32,535 nt of DNA from a bacterium (GTDB lineage Bacteria; Joyebacterota; Joyebacteria; Joyebacterales; Joyebacteraceae). The stretch covers positions 1 through 32,535 of the forward strand of contig JALGVN010000001.1 of NCBI GenBank assembly GCA_025774645.1, written 5' to 3'. Position numbers and translations under genes: made by a program. The notes under the pieces were generated by a model. The model made no database searches and had not been told where the DNA came from. It saw only the letters and a list, made by a program, of their open reading frames with translations. Numbering within the stretch: the stretch's first letter is position 1; each line of letters starts with the position of its first letter. This document shows, piece by piece, positions 7,510 through 16,088 of the stretch.

Positions 7510-9842
7510 GCCGTATCGAACTCCCTCGCGCTCAGCGCGTCGACCCACCCGACGAGCCCCGGCACGCGCTCATCGAGCATCTCGAGGTAGAAACCGATCG
7601 TGTCGTCCACCATGTGTTCCGTCGTGTACCGGGCGAGGACGCGCTCCCTGCCCGCCCTCCCCATTCGGCGCCGCAGTTCCTCGTCGCCGAGGAGGTCGAG
7701 CACACGGCGCGCGATACCCTCGGCGTCGCCGACCGGAAGCAGGAACCCGGTCTCGCCCTCTGCAATCAGCTCGGGGTTCCCCCCGACGGAGGTCGCAACG
7801 ACGGGTCTCCCGGCGGCCATCGACTCCAGGATCACGTTCGAGCAACCCTCCTTGATCGAGGTGAGCACGAACACGTCGGTGCTCGCGAGGACCGCGCCGA
7901 CCTTGTCGGTCGAGCCCGCGAACGTCACGGCGTCCCCGAGCCCGAGGTCCTTCGCGTGCTCCGAGAGCTCCGCCCTGAGCGGGCCGTCGCCGACGACGAG
8001 GAACCGCACCTCGGGCCTCTCGCTCGCGATCCTGGCGGCGGCCGCGAGGAACGTCCTGTGGTCCTTCTTCGGAGTCAGGCTCGCGATCACGGTGACCGTG
8101 GGACCTTCCCCTGCGCCGCGCCCCGGGAACGACTCTCCGGCCGGGACGTCCGTCACCCACGGGGCCTCCGCGCCTCCGGGCGTCCCGGTGGCGCGGCCGA
8201 GGACTCTCTCGACCGATATCCCGTTGTAGACCACGCGGATCCTCCGCGGATCGACCCAGTGCATCTCCGCGACGTAGTCCTTGACCGCGCCCGCGTTCGC
8301 GATCACCTGGTCCGTGATGCTGGAAAGGAGCCTCTCGATCGCGTTCCCCCGGAACTTCGTGTGAACGTCGACGTTCCGCATCGACGTGATGACGATCGGA
8401 ACGCGCAGGAGGCGTCCGACGACGAGGCCCCGCCAGTTTGCGGACGACAGGAACGCGTGCAGGATCACGGGGCGCTCCGCGCGCACCAGGCGTGCGAGCT
8501 TGCGGGACGCGCCGGAGAAGTTGCCGACCGGCTTCGCGTGCACGACCAGACGGACGCCGGACTCCTCGATCTCCCGGCCCAGCGGCCCGGGCCGGCCGAG
8601 GCAGCAGACGACCGGCTCGAAGCGGTCCTTCGGGAGTCGCGTGGCGAGCTCCAGGAGCTGACGCTCGGCCCCGCCGCGGTCGAGCTGCCCGATCACGTAG
8701 AGGACCTTGATCTTCCCGGACGGTGCGCGGTGCGCGTGACCCGCGAGCGCGAGGTCGTACAGCGCCTCCGTCTGCCTGACCATGTGCTTCGCGGTGAATG
8801 CCCTCTCGTAGGTACGGCGGGCCATGGCCGCCAGTCGCGAGCGCTGCCCGGCGTCCCTCGCGAGAAGAGCGATCTTCTCCGCGAGCGCTTCGTGGTCCCG
8901 CGGCGGCACGACGTACCCGTTCACGCCGTTCCTGATCACTTCCGGGACGCCCCCGACGGCCGTCGAGACGCACGGGACCCCCGCCGCCATCGCCTCGAGC
9001 ACCGTGATCGGCAGCCCCTCCCAAGCCGACGAGAGGACGAAGACATCCGCTCCTCTGAGAAGCCTGGGCACGTCGTCGCGCGGCCCGAGAAACGCCACGC
9101 GGTCGCCGACGCCGAGCTCGGCCGCGTGATCCGCCAGGTGCTTGAGAATGGGACCTCCGCCGGCAACGGCGAAGTACACCGGCGGCACCTGGTCCGAGAC
9201 GGCCGCGGCCGCGCGGATGAGGTTCTCGTGGTCCTTCTGCGGGGTGAGGTTGCCGACGGTCAGACAGAGGACGGCGTCTTCGGGCACGCCGAGCTCGCGG
9301 CGCACCTCTCGACGGTCCCCCGCGACCGGCCGGAGCGTGTCGTCGATGCCGTTCCGAATGGTCACGAGACGGGCCGGGGAGAGTCGTCCTTCCGCGAGTC
9401 GGGACCGGGCGACGGCGTCCGACACCGCGATCTGAGCGTTCTCGCGCATGCCGGCGACCCTGCTCAGCGCGAGCCGGAGCGGGAAGCGCCTTGTGGCGAC
9501 GTTGTGCTCGGTGCGCAGGACGGCCGTGGCCCCGCCGAGGATGGCGGCGGGGATCCCGACGGTCATCGCGGTGAAGTTGTGGTCGTGGACGACGTCGACG
9601 CCGCGGCGTCTGATGAGACGCGCGAGTTTGAACACGGCGCGGAAGTCGAGACGGGACCTCCGTCCCAGGGCGTGGACGGGAACGCCGCGTTCGTCGAGGA
9701 TGCCGGCCAGGGGACCCGCGTCCCCGACGCAGCACACCTCGGGCTCGTAGCGCGAGCGGTCGTGGGAGGTCGCGTACTCGACCACCACGCGCTCGGCCCC
9801 ACCGAGCCCCAACGAGCCAACGACGTGGAAGACCTTCTTCAT
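7506..9842 (-). CDS. Tandem fusion of two GT4 glycosyltransferases
   Basis: The 778-residue protein contains two complete GT4 domains head to tail. Domain 1 (about 1-370) opens with VVGSLGLGGAERVV and has TVGNLTPQKDHENL and the donor motif SAWEGLPITVLEAMAAG (Glu275 and Glu283). Domain 2 (from about 377) repeats the pattern: VIGQLDRGGAERQLLELA, then ASLTPKKDH and SIKEGCSNVILESMAAG. A short linker rich in His, Ala and Gly separates them. Two sequential sugar additions by one polypeptide, or a paired active and regulatory domain, are both possible; both donor sites look intact. I take the ATG at 9842, since MKKVFHV starts the first beta strand; the upstream ribosome site is weak. The stop overlaps the deacetylase start. 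Confidence 0.92.
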   Translation of the reverse strand: MKKVFHVVGSLGLGGAERVVVEYATSHDRSRYEPEVCCVGDAGPLAGILDERGVPVHALGRRSRLDFRAVFKLARLIRRRGVDVVHDHNFTAMTVGIPAAILGGATAVLRTEHNVATRRFPLRLALSRVAGMRENAQIAVSDAVARSRLAEGRLSPARLVTIRNGIDDTLRPVAGDRREVRRELGVPEDAVLCLTVGNLTPQKDHENLIRAAAAVSDQVPPVYFAVAGGGPILKHLADHAAELGVGDRVAFLGPRDDVPRLLRGADVFVLSSAWEGLPITVLEAMAAGVPCVSTAVGGVPEVIRNGVNGYVVPPRDHEALAEKIALLARDAGQRSRLAAMARRTYERAFTAKHMVRQTEALYDLALAGHAHRAPSGKIKVLYVIGQLDRGGAERQLLELATRLPKDRFEPVVCCLGRPGPLGREIEESGVRLVVHAKPVGNFSGASRKLARLVRAERPVILHAFLSSANWRGLVVGRLLRVPIVITSMRNVDVHTKFRGNAIERLLSSITDQVIANAGAVKDYVAEMHWVDPRRIRVVYNGISVERVLGRATGTPGGAEAPWVTDVPAGESFPGRGAGEGPTVTVIASLTPKKDHRTFLAAAARIASERPEVRFLVVGDGPLRAELSEHAKDLGLGDAVTFAGSTDKVGAVLASTDVFVLTSIKEGCSNVILESMAAGRPVVATSVGGNPELIAEGETGFLLPVGDAEGIARRVLDLLGDEELRRRMGRAGRERVLARYTTEHMVDDTIGFYLEMLDERVPGLVGWVDALSAREFDTA

Positions 9843-9912
9843 CTCGACAACCCCGTGCACCCTTCCCGGCGCTCGAGACACCGGTACCCTGTGCTCCTCG
9901 CCGCGCGCCGTC

Positions 9913-11409
9913 CTACGCCCCAGTGCGGGAAGCGCCGGCGCGTTCCTCCTTGCGATCCCCCGTGCCTTCCCCCCCACCTTCCTCCTGGTAGAGATTCGCC
10001 GTGGTCGTCTTCCCCCACACGAGTGGCACCGTGGAGATGACCCGGCGGTACTTGCTCCTTCCGACGAGCGGTATCTCGTCGACGTACTCGATCTCGACCC
10101 GGACGGCCGGTCCGAGCCGATCGGCGATGTTCCTTCTGAGATCGTCCTCCTCGTGCTGCGTGAGCGGCTCCTTCACGACGAGCCGCGTCGTGATCTCAGC
10201 GGCATCGTGCTGGACGATCTGCGATCTCACGATGCCCGGCACCAGCTTGAACGCGCGCGCGACCATCAGCGGCGGCACGAGGCGTCCGTCGGGCGTGACG
10301 AGGATGTCCTCCGCCCGCATCGCCACGTCGCCCATGAGCGGCAGCTTCCTGCCGCACGGGCAGTCCGTCCCGGACATCGAAGCGGTGTCGCCGACCTCGT
10401 AGCGAATGAAGGGCATCCCGAAGTTGTGGAGCCCGGTCGCGACGACGCGTCCGACCGTCCCGTCCGGAACGGGGGCGCCTTCGTCGTCGAGGAGCTCCGT
10501 GATGCCGAACTCCATGTAGAGGTGGTGCCCGGTGTGCTTGTCGCACTCGCTCGTGAACATGACCCGCTCGGACTGGCTGTAGCCGTCGAAGACGCGGCAC
10601 CGGAACCGCTCCTCGATCACCTCCCGCTCGACGTCGAGGAGAGGCTCCGACGTGGTGAAGACGCACTTGAGCGGCAGGTACTCGTCCCGCGCCTCCATGA
10701 ACCGGGCCAGGACGTACGCAGCGGTCGGGTACGCGTCGAGCGCCACCACCCCGGCCTTGCGCATGGCCTCGATGTAGAGCGGGGCGGACTCGTCGGTCAT
10801 GTGGAGCGGAGACAGCATGAGGTAGTTCCACGGCCGGTTGTGGCGCCAGAACGGCGGCCCCTTCTGCTCGAGGGGGACGACGGGACGTCCGAGACACGTG
10901 GCGATCGGATCGCCGAACTCGATGCCGGCCCAGCTCCTCTCGCGCCAGAGGCACGCGTTGTTCATGTAGCCGACCTCTTGATCCCAGTACATGTAGAGCG
11001 ACGACCCGGTCGTCCCGGCGCTGTGTGTTTTCTGGAGCGACTTCTTCCCGGCGGCCTCCGACACGAGCTGGTCGAGGCTCCGGTCGACGTCTTCGCGCGT
11101 GAGCACGGGCAGCTTCGACAGGTCCGAGAGACGGGTGACGTCGCCGGGCTCGAGCCCGAGCCCGCTCATGAGGTCCCGGTAGTAAGGCACCGTCTCGTAG
11201 GCGTGCCTCACGACCAGGCGGAGACGCTCCTCCTGATACGCCTCGAGCTCCTCGAGCGAGAACCACTGTGACCGATCGAGCAACTCGCTCGCGCGGTCGA
11301 ACTCGCGCCCGAAACGTTCGCTGCGGAGCCTCCACCCGTAGACCGACATCAGCAGGTTCTGAATCGGCACGGGGCATCGGCTGTAGAGCTTCTCTCCGGC
11401 GTACTCCAT
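9913..11409 (-). CDS. PaaK/CapK-like adenylate-forming enzyme of the exopolysaccharide locus
   Basis: A 498-residue protein related to phenylacetate-CoA ligase. It has the ATP-loop SAGTTGSS, a region around DAYPTAAYVLARF, the FDGYSQSER segment, GMPFIRYEVGD, and a cysteine pair in TDCPCGR that resembles a zinc or structural knuckle. Family members activate carboxylic acids as acyl-adenylates. Homologues called CapK are common in capsule and exopolysaccharide clusters, where they are thought to help acylate or modify sugars, but the substrate is unknown. The ATG at 11409 follows the preceding stop by two bases and has GAGGTG ahead. Seventy bases separate its stop from the next gene. The last 25 residues are charged and glycine-rich, and appear dispensable. 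Confidence 0.88.
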   Translation of the reverse strand: MEYAGEKLYSRCPVPIQNLLMSVYGWRLRSERFGREFDRASELLDRSQWFSLEELEAYQEERLRLVVRHAYETVPYYRDLMSGLGLEPGDVTRLSDLSKLPVLTREDVDRSLDQLVSEAAGKKSLQKTHSAGTTGSSLYMYWDQEVGYMNNACLWRERSWAGIEFGDPIATCLGRPVVPLEQKGPPFWRHNRPWNYLMLSPLHMTDESAPLYIEAMRKAGVVALDAYPTAAYVLARFMEARDEYLPLKCVFTTSEPLLDVEREVIEERFRCRVFDGYSQSERVMFTSECDKHTGHHLYMEFGITELLDDEGAPVPDGTVGRVVATGLHNFGMPFIRYEVGDTASMSGTDCPCGRKLPLMGDVAMRAEDILVTPDGRLVPPLMVARAFKLVPGIVRSQIVQHDAAEITTRLVVKEPLTQHEEDDLRRNIADRLGPAVRVEIEYVDEIPLVGRSKYRRVISTVPLVWGKTTTANLYQEEGGGEGTGDRKEERAGASRTGA

Positions 11410-11411
11410 CG

Positions 11412-12536
11412 TCACCTCACCAGCGGCGGCCGGGCCGCGCGGCTGTCGGTCGGCGCTGCGCCCGCACCGACGAGCCCCAGATAGGCCGCCTCGATCGTCT
11501 TCATGTTCTTCGAGAGGTCGCCCCTCTCCTCCACGATCGCCCTGTTGATCTCCGCCGCGCGAGCTCTGAGGTCGCGATCCGAAAGGGCGGCGGTGATCGC
11601 CTCCGCGTAGGCCTCCGGGCCCGTTCCGGCGACCAGGAAGCCGTTCCGCCCGTTGTCGATCCAGTAGCGGTTCGCCTCGTTGTCCCAGACGACGGGAAAA
11701 CAGCCGCGCGCCATCGCCTCGAGGAGGGAGGCCGACACACCGTCGACGCGGACCGCGGCCACGTAGACGCTCGACTTTCCGAGGAGGCCCGGGAGCTCGT
11801 CGTACGCCACTCCCCCCGCGAACCACACGCGATCCTCGATCCCGAGGTCGCGGGTGAGGCCCTCGAGCTCCGCGGCGCAGTTCCCGGTTCCGGCCACCGC
11901 GCCCGTGACGGAGGGAACCTCCTCCCTGACGAGCGCGAGCGCCTGGAGCACGACGCCGAGCCTGTAGTGACGCTGGAGCGACCTCGTCGTGACCACCGAG
12001 TACTCGTCTTCCGCGTCGCCGTCCCGCGGCGCGAACCGAGTGAGGTCGATCCCGCGGGGGCACTCGAAGATCTTCTCGGGCGAGGCGCCGAGCTCGACCA
12101 GCCGCTTCGACATGTGAGGCGCCCACGAGTGGATGAGATCGGCTCGCCTGAGCGTCATCCTCACCGGTATCCTCTTCTGTGCGCGGAAGGGCTTCCCGAC
12201 GATGAGCTGGCTCTGGGCCACCACGACGAAGGGGTGGAACCCCGACATCGCGGCCAGAAAGCCGTAGCTCGCGACCCGGTAGCCGACGACGAGGTCGGGC
12301 GCGATCGCTCCGACGATCCTCCTCACGCGCGGGATCTTACCGAGGTTCGCCACCCTGCCCGCGAACCCGGGCTCGCCCTCCACGACCGAGAGGTCGTGCA
12401 CTCCGATCGAAGGGCCGAGATCGGCGGGCGGGCTCATGGACAGCACGTGCACGTCGTGACCGAGCACCTTCGAGAAGTGCTCGACCCAGCTCCGCGTATT
12501 CACGCTGCTGCCGTCTGCGAGAAAACAGACTCGCAC
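11412..12536 (-). CDS. GT4 family glycosyltransferase
   Basis: A 374-residue GT-B enzyme beginning VRVCFLADGSSVNTRSWVEH. The C-terminal half has PRGIDLTRF, GTGNCAAELEGL and the donor-site segment VDGVSASLLEAMARG, in which the first acidic residue is Asp rather than the more usual Glu. The GTG at 12536 is chosen because AGGAGG lies five bases ahead; longer frames upstream are Arg-rich and overlap the heparinase-like gene. Two bases separate it from the PaaK-like gene, so both are probably translated from one message. A cytoplasmic role in building the repeat unit is inferred; the sugar is not predictable. Confidence 0.88.
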   Translation of the reverse strand: MRVCFLADGSSVNTRSWVEHFSKVLGHDVHVLSMSPPADLGPSIGVHDLSVVEGEPGFAGRVANLGKIPRVRRIVGAIAPDLVVGYRVASYGFLAAMSGFHPFVVVAQSQLIVGKPFRAQKRIPVRMTLRRADLIHSWAPHMSKRLVELGASPEKIFECPRGIDLTRFAPRDGDAEDEYSVVTTRSLQRHYRLGVVLQALALVREEVPSVTGAVAGTGNCAAELEGLTRDLGIEDRVWFAGGVAYDELPGLLGKSSVYVAAVRVDGVSASLLEAMARGCFPVVWDNEANRYWIDNGRNGFLVAGTGPEAYAEAITAALSDRDLRARAAEINRAIVEERGDLSKNMKTIEAAYLGLVGAGAAPTDSRAARPPLVR

Positions 12537-12594
12537 GAACCCCTCCTGTCGCGCTGCCTTGCGGCCGTCGTTGTCCTCCGGCCGCCGTTGCCCT

Positions 12595-14619
12595 CTACCC
12601 GCCGGACACCCAGCAGGCGTCCTCGCCCGGCTGGCCGCTCTTCGTGAACAGGACCGTCTGCCCGGCCACGTTCGCACCGATGAAGTCACCCGTGTCGATG
12701 AACGTCACGTTCGGCATCGACGTGACGCTCGACGAGGTCGCGTAGAGGACGTGCAGGAATATGTGCTCGTTCGCGGCCGTCGCCGGTGACACTTCGACGC
12801 GCCACGCTCCGTCCTCGAGTCCGCCTCCTCCGGAAGGCGGGTAATTGGTGCCGTTCACCTCGAACTTCCGACCGCTGCCGCCGATCGTCGTGATCTGGTG
12901 CTGCGTCGGGAGCAGCGTCTTCACGAACAGCTTCGAGCTCCCGTGCGTCACGGAGAACGTGTCGCCCGAGACCTGCGGCTGGTTGATCGAGTGGAGGAGC
13001 CACTTCTTCGTGAACGACGGAGACGTCGCGCTGACGCGGTCGAGGATGACGAAGAAGTCGGGCTTGAGCCACACGAACTCCCTGGTGAAGTTCGAGACCT
13101 TGCTCGAGGAGTACGCCTTCGTCGCGTCGCCCTTGACGTAGGTGAACGTCTCGGTGTCCTTGAAGGGCGTGACGATCCTCCCGCGGTCGAACTGCGGGTC
13201 GGACATGTCTCCGCACACGTCGGGGTGTCCGTAGTTCGAGGCCACGAACTGCCCGCCGTCGTTCACGTACGGTGACCACGTCGACTCGTTCGGGTCGTAG
13301 ACCGTGATCGTGTTGTGGGCGACCGTGCGGATGAAGTAGTTCCGCCAGTGAGAGCTGCCCCACGTGTCGTAGTCGCCCGAGTCGATCGCCAGGAGGTCGT
13401 TCCCCCTCGCAATCAGGAAGTGACCCTGGTGGGCGTGTGTGTGGTAGACGGGGACCGCCTCGCAGCGGAAGACGGCGTAGACGTCCGTGCTGCTCTCAGA
13501 GAGGTCCCAGCCGGACCTCATGTACGCCATGCCGACGTCGTTGAAGAGCGCGGCGTTGCTCTCGCCGTAGACGGTGGCCGGGTGGACGGGCGTGATCGAA
13601 GGGTCTCGCCAGATGATCTTCTTCCAGCGGTCGAACGAGTTGATGTACCCGGACCCCTTCTCAATGAGCTCGTCGGACATCCACTGGGCAACGCCGTCAT
13701 TGTAGATGTCGGCGAGGTTGTAGAGCGCCAGCCGCGTGGACGGCCCACCACCACCGTGCGAGTGGGAGTCGCCCTGCCTCGAACCGATCGCCGTCCCGTT
13801 TCCCTTCACCGCGCCCGTCTCGTAGATGAGATAGCGCGCCATGTTCTGGTAGTTCGAGGACCAGGAGAACGGGTCGTCGGTCGTCGCGACGTCGTAGGCC
13901 GCCATGCCCATCCGGTTGCCGGTGCAGAGGATCGAGAGGTTGTACTCGCCCTCGAAGTAGCCTCCGTCGCTCGCGATCTCGTCGAGGCAGCAGAGGATGT
14001 GCGAGGAGCCGAACTGGTTGGAGGTGTACGTGTCGAGGCACGCGGTCGCGACCTGGTCGTTGATCCCTTCGCCGTAGAGCGCGATGCCCGGGTACACGAG
14101 GAGTGCGATCCTCCCGAGCTTGTGGTGGTAGTTGTCGGTGATGTGCCACTGCGTTCCGATGCCGTCACCGCTCTCCCACCAGTCGGCGCCCTGCGCGAGC
14201 GCGTTTCCGTACGTCTGCCGCTCCGTCGGAGTGAGCGCGTCGTAGCACCAGTCGAAGAAGATGCTCCCGCCCGATACCCAGCTGGTCGACTCAGTCTGAT
14301 TGTGACTGATGACGTAGTTGGAGATCGTCTTCGCGCGGTTGAGATAGCGGGTGTCCTGACTGACGAGGTAGACGAAGCTGTACGACGGAAGCGCCCAGCC
14401 GAGATTCACCGGGAGCGAGTCGTTGATGTGGCTGTCGCACCAGGTCTTGATCTTGTTGTAGTCCGAGGCGTATGGACCCAGTGCCCTCGCGCGGATGGCG
14501 GAGACATCGCTCGCCCTGAAGAAGAGCCGCGGGTGTCCCTGAATGACCTGGTACCCCTCCGCCGGGACCACCATGGCCGCGACGACGAAGAAGAGCACTG
14601 CAGCGATTGTGAGCCTCAT
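12595..14619 (-). CDS. Secreted heparinase II/III-like polysaccharide lyase
   Basis: A 674-residue protein with a clear signal peptide (MRLTIAAVLFFVVAAMVVPAEG, split here after about residue 22). The N-terminal part begins HPRLFFRASD, which is typical of alpha-toroid heparinase/alginate lyase-like proteins, and has DNYHHKLGR near the putative active site. The C-terminal beta-rich part contains THAHQGHF, IDSGDY and TVAHNTITVYDP, the pattern seen in heparinase II/III-like domains. It probably cleaves uronate-containing polysaccharide in the periplasm or outside. Lyases inside exopolysaccharide operons usually trim or free chains. The ATG overlaps the upstream stop (ATGA). Its codons appear richer in T and A than its neighbours by eye, so it may be a later insertion. 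It ends in CWVSGG, which is not a sorting signal. Confidence 0.85.
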   Translation of the reverse strand: MRLTIAAVLFFVVAAMVVPAEGYQVIQGHPRLFFRASDVSAIRARALGPYASDYNKIKTWCDSHINDSLPVNLGWALPSYSFVYLVSQDTRYLNRAKTISNYVISHNQTESTSWVSGGSIFFDWCYDALTPTERQTYGNALAQGADWWESGDGIGTQWHITDNYHHKLGRIALLVYPGIALYGEGINDQVATACLDTYTSNQFGSSHILCCLDEIASDGGYFEGEYNLSILCTGNRMGMAAYDVATTDDPFSWSSNYQNMARYLIYETGAVKGNGTAIGSRQGDSHSHGGGGPSTRLALYNLADIYNDGVAQWMSDELIEKGSGYINSFDRWKKIIWRDPSITPVHPATVYGESNAALFNDVGMAYMRSGWDLSESSTDVYAVFRCEAVPVYHTHAHQGHFLIARGNDLLAIDSGDYDTWGSSHWRNYFIRTVAHNTITVYDPNESTWSPYVNDGGQFVASNYGHPDVCGDMSDPQFDRGRIVTPFKDTETFTYVKGDATKAYSSSKVSNFTREFVWLKPDFFVILDRVSATSPSFTKKWLLHSINQPQVSGDTFSVTHGSSKLFVKTLLPTQHQITTIGGSGRKFEVNGTNYPPSGGGGLEDGAWRVEVSPATAANEHIFLHVLYATSSSVTSMPNVTFIDTGDFIGANVAGQTVLFTKSGQPGEDACWVSGG

Positions 14620-16088
14620 GATGTCATCTCCTCTGCTGTCCGGGGAGCGTCCTCAGTGCGAATGAAATGGATGCATCTATCCACAAGACCGGCGAGGAAG
14701 AAGTACGTCCCCGCGATCGACATGTTCATGAACCTCTCTCCGAACACGTTCGCGACGAGAAGCGCCGCGGTCGCGCCGAGGAATCCGACGGCGATCCCCC
14801 TGTCCAGCTTCCGCGTCGCCCTGCGCAGGAGTTCGAGGCCGCTCCTCACGCAGGAGAGAAGGAGCCAGAAGAGCGCGGCAATCCCGATGAGTCCGGCCTC
14901 TCCGAACGTCGCGATGTAGAGGCTGTGAGCCGAGAACGACCTCCCGATCTCCCTGTAGGTCAGGAAAGGGATCGTCGAGTATCCCATCCCCCAGAGGGGA
15001 GTGCGCACCGTCTCGCGAAGGACGACGCCCCAGATCCTGAGCCTCACCGAGGCCGAGGGATCGAGCTTGTCGGTCGGGTCCCCCATGATCTCGGCCTCGA
15101 CGCTGTCGACTCTCGTCTCCGCCATCCGGTCCTTCACGAAGCCCGGGGCCCACAGCGGGCTCAGGGCGAGGACGATCAGGAAGAAGACGAACGCGCGCTT
15201 GCTCACGCTCAGCGCCAGAACCCCGAGTCCGCACGCGAACCCCACGAGCGCGCCGCGGGACTTCGGGAGGACGACGCCGATCGTGGTGAACGCGGCCGCG
15301 ACCCAGATCGCAACCCGCTTCAGCGCGGAGAACGCTCCCGAGGCCAGGAAGACCCCGCCGAGCATCGACGCGCACACGGCGAAGTAGGCGCCGAGGTCGT
15401 TGACGTCTCCGAGCGCGCCGACGACGCGCTTGTGGGAAGCGAGACCGATGAACTGCTGGATCGCGATGATGGCGCCGACCGTCGCGCCTGCGCCGAACGT
15501 CACGAGGAGGTTCTTCATCTGCTCGCGGCTCACGACGGTGTTCACGACGACGTAGTAGACCGCGAGCCCGAGGGCGCTGTTCCAGAGGTTCTTGACCATC
15601 ACGATCGCCGGGTAGCTTCCCGCAGAGGGCGGGAACACCACGGCCTTGATGAGCGAGAGGGTGAGCACGCCGATGAACACTGCGATCGGCACGGAGAGCC
15701 TCGTGCGGGTGAATATCCTCTCCCGCGAGAAGATCCTCGGGACGACCCAGCTCAGCAGGAGGATGATGAAGATGAGGTTGGGGCCGTTCACGCCGGGGAT
15801 GCCCGTCGCGGGGAGAAACTCGCCGAGCGGAAGGGCGAGGAGCCACGCGTGCATCGCGACGTAGGGCCGGAAGAACGCGATCAGAAAGACCGTCACGCCG
15901 ACGAGGATCTTGATGATCCGGTGCGGCGCCTGCCCGTACGAGTAGTGGAGCTGGTAGATCGCGTAGGCCATGCCGAGGGCGACGACGGCCGCCAGAACGT
16001 AGAGCACCCAGGCGTAGCTGTACTGCGGCACCTGGCTCGGCATCGGGGGAGGTGCGGAGGTCTGTCTCGGCATCCGGGAATCAGCCAT
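14616..16088 (-). CDS. O-antigen polymerase/ligase family membrane protein (Wzy/WaaL type)
   Basis: A 490-residue protein with about twelve hydrophobic segments. Between them lies a larger polar loop (around residues 325-390) containing LRIWGVVLRETVR and SFSAHSLYIATFGEAGLIG, the His-containing pattern found in the O-antigen ligase domain. In an operon with Wzz and Wza the likeliest role is polymerisation of lipid-linked repeat units at the outer face of the inner membrane. A ligase role cannot be excluded from sequence alone. The ATG at 16088 overlaps the end of the upstream GT39 gene by eight bases, and its stop overlaps the heparinase-like gene by four. The first 20 residues are proline- and glutamine-rich and cytoplasmic. 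Confidence 0.86.
   Translation of the reverse strand: MADSRMPRQTSAPPPMPSQVPQYSYAWVLYVLAAVVALGMAYAIYQLHYSYGQAPHRIIKILVGVTVFLIAFFRPYVAMHAWLLALPLGEFLPATGIPGVNGPNLIFIILLLSWVVPRIFSRERIFTRTRLSVPIAVFIGVLTLSLIKAVVFPPSAGSYPAIVMVKNLWNSALGLAVYYVVVNTVVSREQMKNLLVTFGAGATVGAIIAIQQFIGLASHKRVVGALGDVNDLGAYFAVCASMLGGVFLASGAFSALKRVAIWVAAAFTTIGVVLPKSRGALVGFACGLGVLALSVSKRAFVFFLIVLALSPLWAPGFVKDRMAETRVDSVEAEIMGDPTDKLDPSASVRLRIWGVVLRETVRTPLWGMGYSTIPFLTYREIGRSFSAHSLYIATFGEAGLIGIAALFWLLLSCVRSGLELLRRATRKLDRGIAVGFLGATAALLVANVFGERFMNMSIAGTYFFLAGLVDRCIHFIRTEDAPRTAEEMTS

Noticed and set aside
7614-10040. 808-residue plus-strand open frame
   Set aside because: Covers the GT4-GT4 fusion on the opposite strand; composition is typical of an antisense shadow.
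12595-12640. Sorting signal at the end of the heparinase-like protein
   Set aside because: The C-terminus is short, has no PEP-like motif, no hydrophobic helix and no basic tail.
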